64,000 nt of DNA from an uncultured Acetatifactor sp. GTDB taxonomy: Bacteria > Bacillota > Clostridia > Lachnospirales > Lachnospiraceae. Location: the NCBI GenBank assembly GCA_910579755.1, contig CAJTVB010000008.1:62001-126000 (forward strand). Reading direction: 5' to 3'. Shown in pieces: positions 36,944 through 45,828 of the stretch (its first letter is position 1; every line of letters starts with the position of its first letter). The notes beneath the pieces were generated by a model that was not told the DNA's origin, did not search any database, and worked only from the letters and a program-made list of their open reading frames with translations. The position numbers were made by a program, and so were the translations under genes.

Positions 36944-38213
36944 GCGGGAGGTTGCCGCTTTGGCGAAGGAGCTGGCGGCAGGTTTGGAGGAAGGAAAGCT
37001 GAAGGAGATGTTCCTGGGGTGCTTCGTCAGTACGGCGGATACTACGGCCCGCTTTCTGCCGGAGGGCCGGGCCTATGTGATCACAGGGGATATCGAAGCT
37101 ATGTGGCTGAGAGATTCTTCGGCCCAGGTTTCTCACTATCTGCCTTATTTAAAGCATTTTCCCATGCTCCGGGAGCTGGTGCGTGGGCTGGTGCTGCAGC
37201 AAATGGAATTTATCTGCATAGATCCGTATGCCAATGCCTTTAATCAGGAGGCCAACGGCAGATGCTTTGAAAAGGATGAGACGGAAAGCTCTCCCTGGGT
37301 TTGGGAGCGGAAGTATGAGGTGGATTCCCTGTGCTATCCCATCCGCCTTTTGAAGCAGTATCGGCAGGCAGCGGGGGACGACAGTATTTTTGGAGACAGG
37401 ACAAAGGAGGCGCTGGAGCGGATCGTGGGTGTATGGGAGGCCCAGCAGCGTCATGAGGAGTGTTTGGATTATTCCTTTGTGCGCCGGGACTGCCCGGACT
37501 CGGATACTCTGTCCAATAATGGAAAGGGAAGCCCCTGTGCTTACACCGGCATGACCTGGAGCGGCTTTCGGCCCAGCGATGATGCTTGTCAGTATGGATA
37601 TCTGATCCCTGCCAATTTCTTTGCGGCGGCGGCTTTGGGGTATGTGACGGAATTTGCAAGGGAGATTTATAAGGATGAGAAGCTGGCCCTGCGTGCAGAG
37701 CGGCTGGCGGAGCAAATCCTGGAGGGAATCCGAAAGTATGGAATTGTTGAAACCCGGGAATTTGGGCCTGTATACGCCTATGAAACCGATGGGCTTGGCC
37801 ATTATAACCTGATGGATGATGCCAATGTGCCCAGTCTGCTTTCCCTTCCCTGGCTGGAGGCGCCGGGAGTGGATGAAGAAATCTGGAGGAATACCCGTGC
37901 CTTTGTGCTGAGCAGGAACAATCCTTTTTATTTTGAAGGAAGGGCGGCCAGGGGCATCGGAAGCCCCCACACGCCCGGAAAAAATGTCTGGCCCATCGCC
38001 TTGACTATGCAGGGGCTGACCTCCCGGGAGAAACAGGAGCGGGAGGAACTGCTTCGGGTGCTGACGGAGACGGACGCAGGCACGGAGCTGATGCATGAAA
38101 GCTTTGACGTGGACTGTCCGGAGAGGTTTACCAGAGAATGGTTTGCCTGGGCCAATTCATTATTTGCGCTGTTTGTGGTGGAGCAGCGAAACTTAAGTGT
38201 TCCCGGACGGTAA
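36906..38213 (+). CDS. Exo-alpha-1,6-mannosidase, GH125
   Basis: A 435-residue protein matching family GH125 (formerly DUF1237). Characteristic stretches are GDIEAMWLRDSSAQVSHYLP, NVPSLLSLPWLEAPG, GSPHTPGKNVWPIALTMQGLTS and ESFDVDCPERFTREWFAWAN. Characterised members cleave terminal non-reducing alpha-1,6-mannose with inversion, complementing GH38. It lacks a signal peptide. Translation is probably coupled to the aminopeptidase gene through a 38-bp overlap. Confidence 0.95.
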   Translation: MGQEEKRKEEELKREVAALAKELAAGLEEGKLKEMFLGCFVSTADTTARFLPEGRAYVITGDIEAMWLRDSSAQVSHYLPYLKHFPMLRELVRGLVLQQMEFICIDPYANAFNQEANGRCFEKDETESSPWVWERKYEVDSLCYPIRLLKQYRQAAGDDSIFGDRTKEALERIVGVWEAQQRHEECLDYSFVRRDCPDSDTLSNNGKGSPCAYTGMTWSGFRPSDDACQYGYLIPANFFAAAALGYVTEFAREIYKDEKLALRAERLAEQILEGIRKYGIVETREFGPVYAYETDGLGHYNLMDDANVPSLLSLPWLEAPGVDEEIWRNTRAFVLSRNNPFYFEGRAARGIGSPHTPGKNVWPIALTMQGLTSREKQEREELLRVLTETDAGTELMHESFDVDCPERFTREWFAWANSLFALFVVEQRNLSVPGR

Positions 38214-38285
38214 ATACCTTCTGTCGATAATGAGGGATTTGGAGTTTGTTCCGAAGCCGGCAGCAGGAATGGTGTAAGGAGGCAT

Positions 38286-39869
38286 ATGAATTTTACATTT
38301 GACGAAAAAATAACAAAGCCAGTATTGGAGAATTATCTGAGCAGGTCGGTGACTGCATCGGGGCTGTACGCCAGCGATACCCTGGAGGATGACCTGAGGG
38401 CCCTGAAAAGGATCGGGGCAAAATTCCTGGGCCGGGCTTCCGGAATCTGGTATATGACAGAGCCGGAGGAGGAGCATTTTGAAAAATCCCGGCGCCTGGC
38501 AGAGCTGGTGCATGAGATGGACCCGGAAGTTATATTGCAGTCCTGCGTTTTTGAGATTGTGGTGCAGCGGGTGGAGGAGGTGGAGATTCCTCTTTATGTG
38601 CTGCAGGCTTTTGGGCAGAAGGAGGAGCGGAGAAATTTCCGCCTGATGGATATGCTGTTTCCAGGGGAGCCTGTGGGATTTCGCAGCAAAAGGGACGACC
38701 CGGCAAAGAACGGCGGGATTCCTGATCTGAGCCGCATCGAGGCGGCCATGTGGTTTTACTACCGGGCCACCCGTTACATCGACTGCGGTTATGAGGCGCT
38801 TCACATGGGGCAGGTGCATCTGTATACCGCCAATGATCCGGGTATGGCCAGGACGGCGGAGGTCTTTGGCATGATCCGGGAATATGCTGCCAAACATGGA
38901 AGACGCCACAAGGTTTTGATGGATGCCCATACTCATGGGGTGAGTATTGGAGGAAAGCTGCTGTTTGACTATCATGCCATGCCCTTTACCCGGGTGCCTC
39001 TTTTGAAGGAGGAGGGACAGAAGCTGGTGCTGGTGCGGGAGGGCTTCAGCGAGGGCGGGAAGAACCCCGACGGCTGGAGCGCGGAGGCCATGCCGCTTTT
39101 GATGGAATATGACAATTGGGGCGGACGGGTGGTGGAGGAGCCTGAAAGGCTGACCCGCCAGGAGCTGGCGGCCAGAGACTGGTGGGGCTATGACCAGATC
39201 GCCTGGTTTGCCAACCAGCCCGGGGAGGAGCGGGATCGCTTCCTGGAGTACACCTACCGCTGGACGGAGATCATGAATGTGAACGCATATTTTGAGGTTC
39301 CCTTCCGCAGAATGCTGGGCGACGCCGGGGTGGAGATGGAACGGGCCGACAATGGCCGCAGGCAGGTTCAGGACTTTTATCAGTGTAACGAAAAAAGCCC
39401 GGCCTGTCCCATGGGATTTTCCCAGGAGGAGACGATCTGCAGGATCTGGAATCAGGGCCACAGCCTGCGGGAGCGGGCAGGCAATCCGCCTGTTGTGTAT
39501 GACCATGGAGCCCGGGAGGTGTATGATGAGAAGACCGGCTACAAGCTTCCGGAGCGGGTGGTGGTCTATGGAAGTTTCCAGCCTTATGTGGGTGCGGTGG
39601 AGAATGATTCCAACAGTGAAGTGACACGGATGTACTATGTGGGGAACAATATCTATGTACTGTCGGTGCTGATTCCCTTTGCAGGGCAATATCATTTCGG
39701 CGTATCCACCTACGGCACGCTGTCGGCGGTCTATACCGCTGACCGGTATCCCCGCAGCGGTTCGGGTCCCAGGGAGTGGTTCTGCACGAAAAAGGATAAC
39801 ACGGCGGTGCGTTTCACCTATGAGTTTATGGGCTCAGGGGGAGTGAAGGTGGAGGTTTTTGATGATTGA
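38286..39869 (+). CDS. Unrecognised 527-residue protein in the mannosidase operon
   Basis: I cannot assign a family. It is soluble, with no signal peptide. An N-terminal alpha/beta region has strand-helix rhythm typical of a barrel (RIGAKFLGRASGIWYM, DPEVILQSCVFEIVV, CGYEALHMGQVHLYT, KVLMDAHTHGVSIGG), with acidic and His residues at strand ends, then PLLMEYDNWGG, and a C-terminal beta-rich region after about residue 420. This layout resembles a glycosidase-type TIM barrel with a beta domain, but no catalytic signature is known to me. It overlaps the following DUF4091 gene by 8 bp and so is expressed with the mannoside enzymes. Confidence 0.7.
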   Translation: MNFTFDEKITKPVLENYLSRSVTASGLYASDTLEDDLRALKRIGAKFLGRASGIWYMTEPEEEHFEKSRRLAELVHEMDPEVILQSCVFEIVVQRVEEVEIPLYVLQAFGQKEERRNFRLMDMLFPGEPVGFRSKRDDPAKNGGIPDLSRIEAAMWFYYRATRYIDCGYEALHMGQVHLYTANDPGMARTAEVFGMIREYAAKHGRRHKVLMDAHTHGVSIGGKLLFDYHAMPFTRVPLLKEEGQKLVLVREGFSEGGKNPDGWSAEAMPLLMEYDNWGGRVVEEPERLTRQELAARDWWGYDQIAWFANQPGEERDRFLEYTYRWTEIMNVNAYFEVPFRRMLGDAGVEMERADNGRRQVQDFYQCNEKSPACPMGFSQEETICRIWNQGHSLRERAGNPPVVYDHGAREVYDEKTGYKLPERVVVYGSFQPYVGAVENDSNSEVTRMYYVGNNIYVLSVLIPFAGQYHFGVSTYGTLSAVYTADRYPRSGSGPREWFCTKKDNTAVRFTYEFMGSGGVKVEVFDD

Positions 39870-41577
39870 GAGGGTAAAATGGATTAGTTCGTTGGAGAAG
39901 GTATTTCCGGATAAGGAGCCGGGACTTGGGGACGGCGGCATTTCTCCGGGAAGGGAGGCAGCCGGCCAGTCCGGGGCAGCTTCATCCTTTCCGGATGTGG
40001 TTCCCTGCTTTTTGGAAGGGGAGGTATTTTCTCTGCAGTGCGCCTTCCTGGCAGGACGGAATGCGGAAGGCTGGGCGGAGGTAACACTTTCCGGGGACTT
40101 TGCAGAATATGCCGCGGTTCGGGAGGTCTGTCCGGTGCCTTCCCGGTATGCCGGAACCACATGGGAAAACGGAGAAGAGCGGATGTATGCGCCGGGGATG
40201 TACCCGGATCTGTTGAAGGAGCTGCGGCAGAATCGTATCAAGCTGTATCCTGGTCAGTGGCAGGGGCTTTGGATCACTGTAAAATGCAGCGGGCAGGAGT
40301 CAGGCGGGGAGCTTCCTGCGGGAATCCATGAGCTGGAACTGACTTTGACGCCGGATCAGGGGGAGCCGGTGAAGGGGAGTGTGAAGCTGGAGCTGCTTTC
40401 TGCCAGTCTTCCGGAGCAGAGACTGATCCACACGGAGTGGTTTCATGTGGATTGTCTGGCAGATTATTATAGGGTGGAGCCCTGGAGTGAGGCCCATTGG
40501 GAGATTGTGGAGCGGTTTTTGATGCATTATGGAGCTATGGGCATGAATATGGTGCTGGTGCCGGTATTTACGCCGCCTCTGGATACAGCGGTGGGGCGGG
40601 AGCGCACCACGGTTCAGCTGACGGAGGTCCGGGAAGAAGAGGACGGAAGCTGGAGCTTCGGGTTTGAGCGGGTGGAGCGGTATGTGGAGCTGTGCAGAAA
40701 GGCAGGGATCCGCTATCTGGAGATTGCCCATCTGTTTACTCAGTGGGGAGCCAAAAGCGCCCCCAAGGTGATGGTGCGGCGGGGGGATGTGCTTGTCCGC
40801 CGCTTCGGCTGGGACACGGCATCGGACAGTCCGGAATACCTGGGCTTTCTGGAGCAGTTTTTGAAGGCGCTTACAGAAAAGCTGACCCAGTGGGGCTATG
40901 AGGGACGGGCATTTTTCCATCTTTCTGACGAGCCCGGAGGAGAGGAAACACTGAAGCGTTATAGTTTCCTGCGCGGGAAGATTACCGGGTGGATCGCACC
41001 GTATCCATTGATGGACGCCATGTCCGATTATTCCTTTTACGAGACCGGTGCAGTGGATTATGCCGTGCCCAGCATGAACAGTCTGCCGCTGTTTGCGGAA
41101 AAGGGGGCAAGTCCTTTGTGGACTTATTACTGCGGCGCTCACAGTGAAGGGACACCCAATCGGTATATGGCCATGCCGGCCAGTCAGGTGAGGGTGTTGG
41201 GAGTTTTGCTTTATGTGTACCAGGTGGAAGGCTTCCTGCACTGGGGATATAATTTCTACAATTCCCAGTATTCCCTGGAGCATATCGACCCTTATGCTGT
41301 GACGGATGCGGGGGGAGCTTTTCCCTCGGGGGACTCCTTCCTGGTTTATCCGGGAGAGGGCGGCAGGCCGGAGGATTCTCAGCGCATGCTGCTGATGCAG
41401 GAGGCCATGCAGGATCTGAGGGCGCTGCAGCTGCTGGAGAGCCAATGGGGAAGAGACCGGGTGATGGAGCTGATCCGCAGCGAGGCGGGAGAGGAGCTGA
41501 CCGCCAGGCGCTGGCCCAGAGATCCCGGATTCCTTTTGGGGCTTCGGGAAAAGGTAAACAGGGCTGTAAGCGTGTAA
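39862..41577 (+). CDS. DUF4091 / GH123-like glycoside hydrolase
   Basis: A 571-residue protein with a beta-rich N-terminal region (to about 185) and a C-terminal barrel of the DUF4091 type, which is related to family GH123. The paired acidic residues Asp356-Glu357 in HLSDEPGG match the position where GH123 N-acetyl-beta-galactosaminidases carry their Asp-Glu catalytic pair (substrate-assisted mechanism). VEGFLHWGYNFYNSQ near the end is typical. ATG 39862 has GGAGG 6 nt upstream. It lacks a signal peptide. Hexosaminidase activity is plausible but not proved. A strong terminator follows. Confidence 0.82.
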   Translation: MIERVKWISSLEKVFPDKEPGLGDGGISPGREAAGQSGAASSFPDVVPCFLEGEVFSLQCAFLAGRNAEGWAEVTLSGDFAEYAAVREVCPVPSRYAGTTWENGEERMYAPGMYPDLLKELRQNRIKLYPGQWQGLWITVKCSGQESGGELPAGIHELELTLTPDQGEPVKGSVKLELLSASLPEQRLIHTEWFHVDCLADYYRVEPWSEAHWEIVERFLMHYGAMGMNMVLVPVFTPPLDTAVGRERTTVQLTEVREEEDGSWSFGFERVERYVELCRKAGIRYLEIAHLFTQWGAKSAPKVMVRRGDVLVRRFGWDTASDSPEYLGFLEQFLKALTEKLTQWGYEGRAFFHLSDEPGGEETLKRYSFLRGKITGWIAPYPLMDAMSDYSFYETGAVDYAVPSMNSLPLFAEKGASPLWTYYCGAHSEGTPNRYMAMPASQVRVLGVLLYVYQVEGFLHWGYNFYNSQYSLEHIDPYAVTDAGGAFPSGDSFLVYPGEGGRPEDSQRMLLMQEAMQDLRALQLLESQWGRDRVMELIRSEAGEELTARRWPRDPGFLLGLREKVNRAVSV

Positions 41578-41591
41578 TAAAGTATGCAGAA

Positions 41592-41630
41592 AGGCCGGAT
41601 TGGAATTTTGGATTCCATACCGGTCTTTTT
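41592..41630 (+). terminator. Strong intrinsic terminator closing the carbohydrate island
   Basis: Arms AGGCCGG..TGGAAT and ATTCCA..CCGGTCT pair with a small internal loop, a TTTGG apical loop and a TTTTT tail. It lies 15 bp after the DUF4091 gene. Confidence 0.85.
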
Positions 41631-41767
41631 GCATGGACAGTCTTTCGTTATATATTAGGCTTGGCAAATGTTATCGGTCATGAGTATAAATTAGGGATGG
41701 TTTTTTAGAGCAAATTCGGTTAAGATAAGATAGCAAGGAAGCGGAATTTCGGAAAGGAGGCGGTGTT

Positions 41768-43039
41768 ATGGCGGATTCGGAAAAGATTCATAAGCTTGCA
41801 GAACAGGTGGTGTCTTTGGCCCATGACCATATACTGATGCATCTGCGCTTTTTTGACCGCGCCCTGGCCCGTCTGGAATGGCGGGAGCGGCCCCATATGG
41901 GATGTATGGCTACCGACGGCAGCAGCTGCTTTTATGACCCGGTGTATGTGCTGAGGCTGTATCGGAGGGAGCCTGAAGCCATTACCAGGATGTATCTGCA
42001 TATTCTGCTTCACTGTATTTTTTCTCATGGCTTTCAATATCAAAAGCTGGATCGGGAAAAATGGGATCTGGCGGCGGATATCGCCGTAGAAAATGTGATT
42101 CTGGATATGGGGCTGCCGGGAACTGCCCTGGAGACCGACCAGGAGGCGGACAGAAAGCGGAAGGTATTGCGGGAGGATGTGGGACCATTGACCGCCGAGC
42201 GGATATACAGATACCTGAAGGAAAATCCCCTGATGCCGGAGACGGAAGAGGAGCTTCGGCGGCTTTTTTCCAGGGATGTGCATTCTCTGTGGAAGCCTGC
42301 GGAGCAGCTGGAGATTGGGCAGGAGGAATGGAAAAGGATCAGTGAGCGGGTCCGGGCGGATCTGAAATCCTTTACCAAAGGCAGGGAGGGAGGCGAAGCC
42401 CTGGAGGAAAATCTGAAGGAGACGGTCCGAGACCGGTATGATTATGGGGAAATTCTGCGCAGATTTGCTGTCACAGGGGAGGATTTGGCGCTAAGCGACG
42501 AGGAGTTTGATTATATTTATTACACCTATGGATTGGAACATTACGGCAATCTGCCTCTGATCGAGCCGCTGGAGTACAGGGAGGTCCGAAAGGTACGGGA
42601 GTTTGTGGTGGCCGTTGATACCTCTGCATCCTGCCGGGGACCTGTTGTCAGGGGTTTTTTGAGAAAAACCTACTCTCTGCTGAAGGCCAGCGAAAACTTT
42701 TTTCATAAGGTGAATATTCACATTATTCAGTGCGACAGCCAGATCAGGAGCGATACAAAGATAACCTGCGACGATGACTTTGAGGCGTTTATGAAATACG
42801 GGAAGCTGAACGGGTTTGGGGCCACGGATTTTCGGCCTGTGTTTTCTTATGTGGAGGAGCTTTGCCGGCAGGGGGAATTTGAAAATCTGAAGGGGCTCAT
42901 CTACTTTACGGACGGCTACGGCATTTACCCGGAGCGCATGCCGGATTACAAGGTGATTTTTGCTTTTCCGGAGGAGGACGAGAACCGGTCTCCGGTGCCG
43001 CCCTGGAGCATGAAGGTAGTGCTGGAGCCGGAGGAATAG
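41768..43039 (+). CDS. DUF2201 metallopeptidase-like / VWA domain protein
   Basis: A 423-residue protein with an N-terminal DUF2201-type metallopeptidase-like domain: HILLHCIFSH (His78, His82, His87) gives an HxxxH-type metal motif. The C-terminal half is a VWA domain whose MIDAS motif is Asp284 in AVDTSASCRG, with a later TDGYG. Such proteins pair with MoxR AAA+ ATPases, which is the next gene, 41 bp downstream. They are thought to assemble or remodel partners, but the biological role is unknown. GAAAGGAGG precedes the ATG. Confidence 0.85.
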   Translation: MADSEKIHKLAEQVVSLAHDHILMHLRFFDRALARLEWRERPHMGCMATDGSSCFYDPVYVLRLYRREPEAITRMYLHILLHCIFSHGFQYQKLDREKWDLAADIAVENVILDMGLPGTALETDQEADRKRKVLREDVGPLTAERIYRYLKENPLMPETEEELRRLFSRDVHSLWKPAEQLEIGQEEWKRISERVRADLKSFTKGREGGEALEENLKETVRDRYDYGEILRRFAVTGEDLALSDEEFDYIYYTYGLEHYGNLPLIEPLEYREVRKVREFVVAVDTSASCRGPVVRGFLRKTYSLLKASENFFHKVNIHIIQCDSQIRSDTKITCDDDFEAFMKYGKLNGFGATDFRPVFSYVEELCRQGEFENLKGLIYFTDGYGIYPERMPDYKVIFAFPEEDENRSPVPPWSMKVVLEPEE

Positions 43040-43080
43040 CTGTTTTGCGCCCCAGGGGAGAGGGCCGGGAAGGATAGATT

Positions 43081-44592
43081 ATGAACATCAGACAGGCGAA
43101 GGATTATATTAAGAATTCAGTGAACTTATACCTCAAAAAAGATGATTTTGGGGAATATCGTGTATCGGTGGTGAGGCAGAGGCCCATCTTCCTGTTGGGA
43201 GCGCCCGGCATCGGAAAGACAGCTATAATGGAGCAGATTGCCCAGGAGATGGGACTTGCTCTGGTGTCCTACTCCATGACCCACCATACCAGGCAGTCGG
43301 CGCTGGGCCTTCCCTTTATCACCCAGAAGGTATATGGGGAGAGAAGTGTCAGCGTGTCGGAATATACCATGAGCGAGATCATTGCATCCATCTATGACAC
43401 CATGGAGGCAAGCGGCAAAAAGGAGGGCATTCTGTTTTTGGATGAGATTAACTGCGTCTCCGAGACGTTGGCGCCCTCCATGCTGCAGTTTCTGCAGTAT
43501 AAGGTGTTCGGCAGACATCGGGTACCGGAGGGCTGGGTCATTGTCACCGCAGGAAATCCCCCGGAATATAATCGTTCGGTTCGGGAATTTGACGTGGTGA
43601 CCCTGGATCGTTTAAAGGTTTTGGAGGTGGAGCCGGAGTATCGGATCTGGAAGGAATATGCGGTGGAGAAAAGGATCCACAATGCGGTGATCAGCTATCT
43701 GGATCTGAAAAAGGAACATTTTTACTGTATGGAGATGACTCCCAAGGGCCGCAGCTTTGTGACGGCCAGGGGCTGGGAGGACCTGTCGGAAATTCTGATG
43801 CTCTATGAGGATGAGCAGCTCCCTGTGGACGAAAGCCTGGTGGGGCAGTATCTGCGAAACGATAAGGTGGTTCGGGAATTTACCGCCTACTACGATTTGT
43901 ACAATAAATATAAGAAGGATTACCACATCGGGGACATTCTGGAGGGACGTCCTTCCGTTCAGGCCATTGCCAGAGCCCGGGAGGCGGCCTTCGACGAACG
44001 TCTGTCTCTGGTGGGTATGCTGCTGGACCGGGTCACGGCGCGAATGGGGGAGGTAATGGAGCAGGCGGCCTGCCTTACAGATTTGAAAAAAGCATTAAAG
44101 GCTGTGGGCGCATCTGCCGGGGATTATGTGGAGCCTGTGCTGGGGCTTCTGGACGCCCAGGCCCAGGGGCGCAAAAAGCTGTTGGAGAGTCTTCAGAGTG
44201 CCAATTCTCTGTCCGATGCAGATCGTAAAAAGCACCGCAGCGTGATCCGTTTCCTGGAGGAGGGAAAAAAGGAATTGTATGTGGGCGGCGTTTTCACCGG
44301 AACGGAGGCCTATGGTTTTTTGAAAGAAAAGTATTCTCAGCTGGTGGACCGGATGAAGCAGGACACTGCCCGGGCGGGCCGGGAACTGCATGCTTTGTTT
44401 GTCTTTGCGGAGGAGGCCTTTGGCCAGGGGAATGAAATGCTGATTCTGGTTACGGAGCTGACGGTGAATAATATCAGCGCCCAGTTTATTGCGGCTTTCG
44501 GAAGTCCTGACTATGACAGACACAATGAGGAACTTATGCTCAGCCAGCGGAGCAGCGATATTCAGCAGCAGATTGCACAGCTGGAGCTGTAG
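43081..44592 (+). CDS. MoxR-type AAA+ ATPase
   Basis: A 503-residue AAA+ ATPase. Walker A is GAPGIGKT at 40-47, Walker B is ILFLDEIN with Asp121-Glu122, and a following sensor stretch reads VIVTAGNPPEYN. The first about 270 residues are the ATPase, the rest a helical region probably used for partner contact. MoxR ATPases act as chaperones for VWA partners, here the preceding gene. The gene is followed after 56 bp by a leucine-rich-repeat gene on the same strand. Confidence 0.9.
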   Translation: MNIRQAKDYIKNSVNLYLKKDDFGEYRVSVVRQRPIFLLGAPGIGKTAIMEQIAQEMGLALVSYSMTHHTRQSALGLPFITQKVYGERSVSVSEYTMSEIIASIYDTMEASGKKEGILFLDEINCVSETLAPSMLQFLQYKVFGRHRVPEGWVIVTAGNPPEYNRSVREFDVVTLDRLKVLEVEPEYRIWKEYAVEKRIHNAVISYLDLKKEHFYCMEMTPKGRSFVTARGWEDLSEILMLYEDEQLPVDESLVGQYLRNDKVVREFTAYYDLYNKYKKDYHIGDILEGRPSVQAIARAREAAFDERLSLVGMLLDRVTARMGEVMEQAACLTDLKKALKAVGASAGDYVEPVLGLLDAQAQGRKKLLESLQSANSLSDADRKKHRSVIRFLEEGKKELYVGGVFTGTEAYGFLKEKYSQLVDRMKQDTARAGRELHALFVFAEEAFGQGNEMLILVTELTVNNISAQFIAAFGSPDYDRHNEELMLSQRSSDIQQQIAQLEL

Positions 44593-44648
44593 AGTGCGGC
44601 ACATTTTTGATGAATCTGGCCGGAAAAGTCTTGCAGGAGGAAAGGTCT

Positions 44649-45614
44649 ATGGAGGAGGAAAAAGAGTTTGTGATACCGGACGGCAGTCTATACTATACGG
44701 TTTCGGAGAGTGGAGTTTTGGTCACCCGGTTTCAGGGAACGGCGGCCCGGGTCACCGTTCCGGCGGCCATAGAGGGAAGGCCTGTCAGGGGGCTGTTCAA
44801 AAAAGCATTTTTAAGCCGAAAGGATCTGCGCAGGGTGACCCTTCCGGACACCCTGGAGGAGGTGGGGGACTGGGCCTTTGGCTATTGCAGCGGCCTGGTG
44901 CAGGTGACATTGCCCCAAAAGCAGATCCGGTTCGGAAAATCGGTTTTTCTGGAGTGCGGCAGCCTGCAGCGGATCCGTTTGATATCCGCTCCGCCCTCGG
45001 AAGGATCCGCAGAGATCTTTGGAGAGAGCGTGCCTGGTTCCGGGACCGGCAAGGACAGCGGGGAATGTGTGCCCCAGCTTCTGGCGGCGGCTGTGAGGGT
45101 TTTTGATGCATATTATCTGCTGGAGCCTCTTCAGGCAGGAAGCGGGGAATGGCTGGAAAAGTGGGATGCCAGGCTGACAGCTTTTCTTCATACTCCGGAT
45201 CAGGAGGGCTATTCCAGACAGGTTCTCTGCGGGGAAGAGGATTACGGCAGCACGGATCTGGGGGCGTATGTCCGGGAAAAAAGAAAGGGAAAGGTGAGAC
45301 TGGCGTTTCTGCGGCTGTTGCTTCCTCTGGGGCTGAAGGAGACCCTTCAGAAGGAGCTGGAGGAATATCTTGTGTCACATACCAAGGGAGAGGATAGTCA
45401 GGAGACCTGGCTGGTGGTACTGGAGGAGCATGGGGATGACAGAGCGTATTACAGTCTGTTTGCCCGGCTTGGCTGTCTTAGGCCGGACAATCTGGGAGAT
45501 ATCCTTGCGGATATCGGAGAAGGACACCCGGAGATGAAGGCTTATTTTTTAAAATGCCAGGGAGGGGGATCCGGGCCGGAGGATTTCTTTGAGGGGCTGT
45601 CCCTGGATGATTGA
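44649..45614 (+). CDS. BspA-type leucine-rich-repeat protein
   Basis: A 321-residue protein without a signal peptide or cell-wall anchor. Residues about 8-115 hold LRR_5 (BspA-type) repeats (VSESGVLVTRFQGTAARVTVP, FLSRKDLRRVTLPDTLEEVGDWAF, CSGLVQVTLPQKQIRFG), the rest is helical with an acidic end. The lack of export signals suggests a cytoplasmic recognition or scaffold role, unlike secreted BspA proteins. ATG 44649 follows AGGAGGAAAGG; an in-frame start at 44607 lacks a site. It completes the VWA-MoxR operon. Confidence 0.8.
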   Translation: MEEEKEFVIPDGSLYYTVSESGVLVTRFQGTAARVTVPAAIEGRPVRGLFKKAFLSRKDLRRVTLPDTLEEVGDWAFGYCSGLVQVTLPQKQIRFGKSVFLECGSLQRIRLISAPPSEGSAEIFGESVPGSGTGKDSGECVPQLLAAAVRVFDAYYLLEPLQAGSGEWLEKWDARLTAFLHTPDQEGYSRQVLCGEEDYGSTDLGAYVREKRKGKVRLAFLRLLLPLGLKETLQKELEEYLVSHTKGEDSQETWLVVLEEHGDDRAYYSLFARLGCLRPDNLGDILADIGEGHPEMKAYFLKCQGGGSGPEDFFEGLSLDD

Positions 45615-45722
45615 GATGCGGATGGTGCGTGATGCCTCAGTCTTTTGTACAAACAGCGGACAAAATCCTCGCTGAACGGTGACGTATTAAACATTACGAC
45701 AGATTCTGCTAACAAATTAGTA

Positions 45723-45751
45723 TTGAGAAACGCGGAATTTTTGGGTATTCT
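45723..45751 (+). promoter_or_regulatory. Sigma-A-like promoter of galE
   Basis: TTGAGA (45723-45728), a 17-bp spacer and TATTCT (45746-45751), about 78 bp before the galE start. Confidence 0.55.
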
Positions 45752-45828
45752 TTAAGTGCAACAGACAACAAATAGTGGATGCGCCCGGCGGAGAGATCTG
45801 CCCATGGATGCGCGGAAAAGAGGAAGCT

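Noticed and set aside
38193..39695. 500-codon minus-strand frame opposite the unrecognised 527-residue protein
   Set aside because: I considered that the true gene might be on this strand, but the plus frame has a ribosome site, fits the operon spacing and overlaps the next gene by 8 bp; the minus frame is His/Pro-rich shadow sequence.
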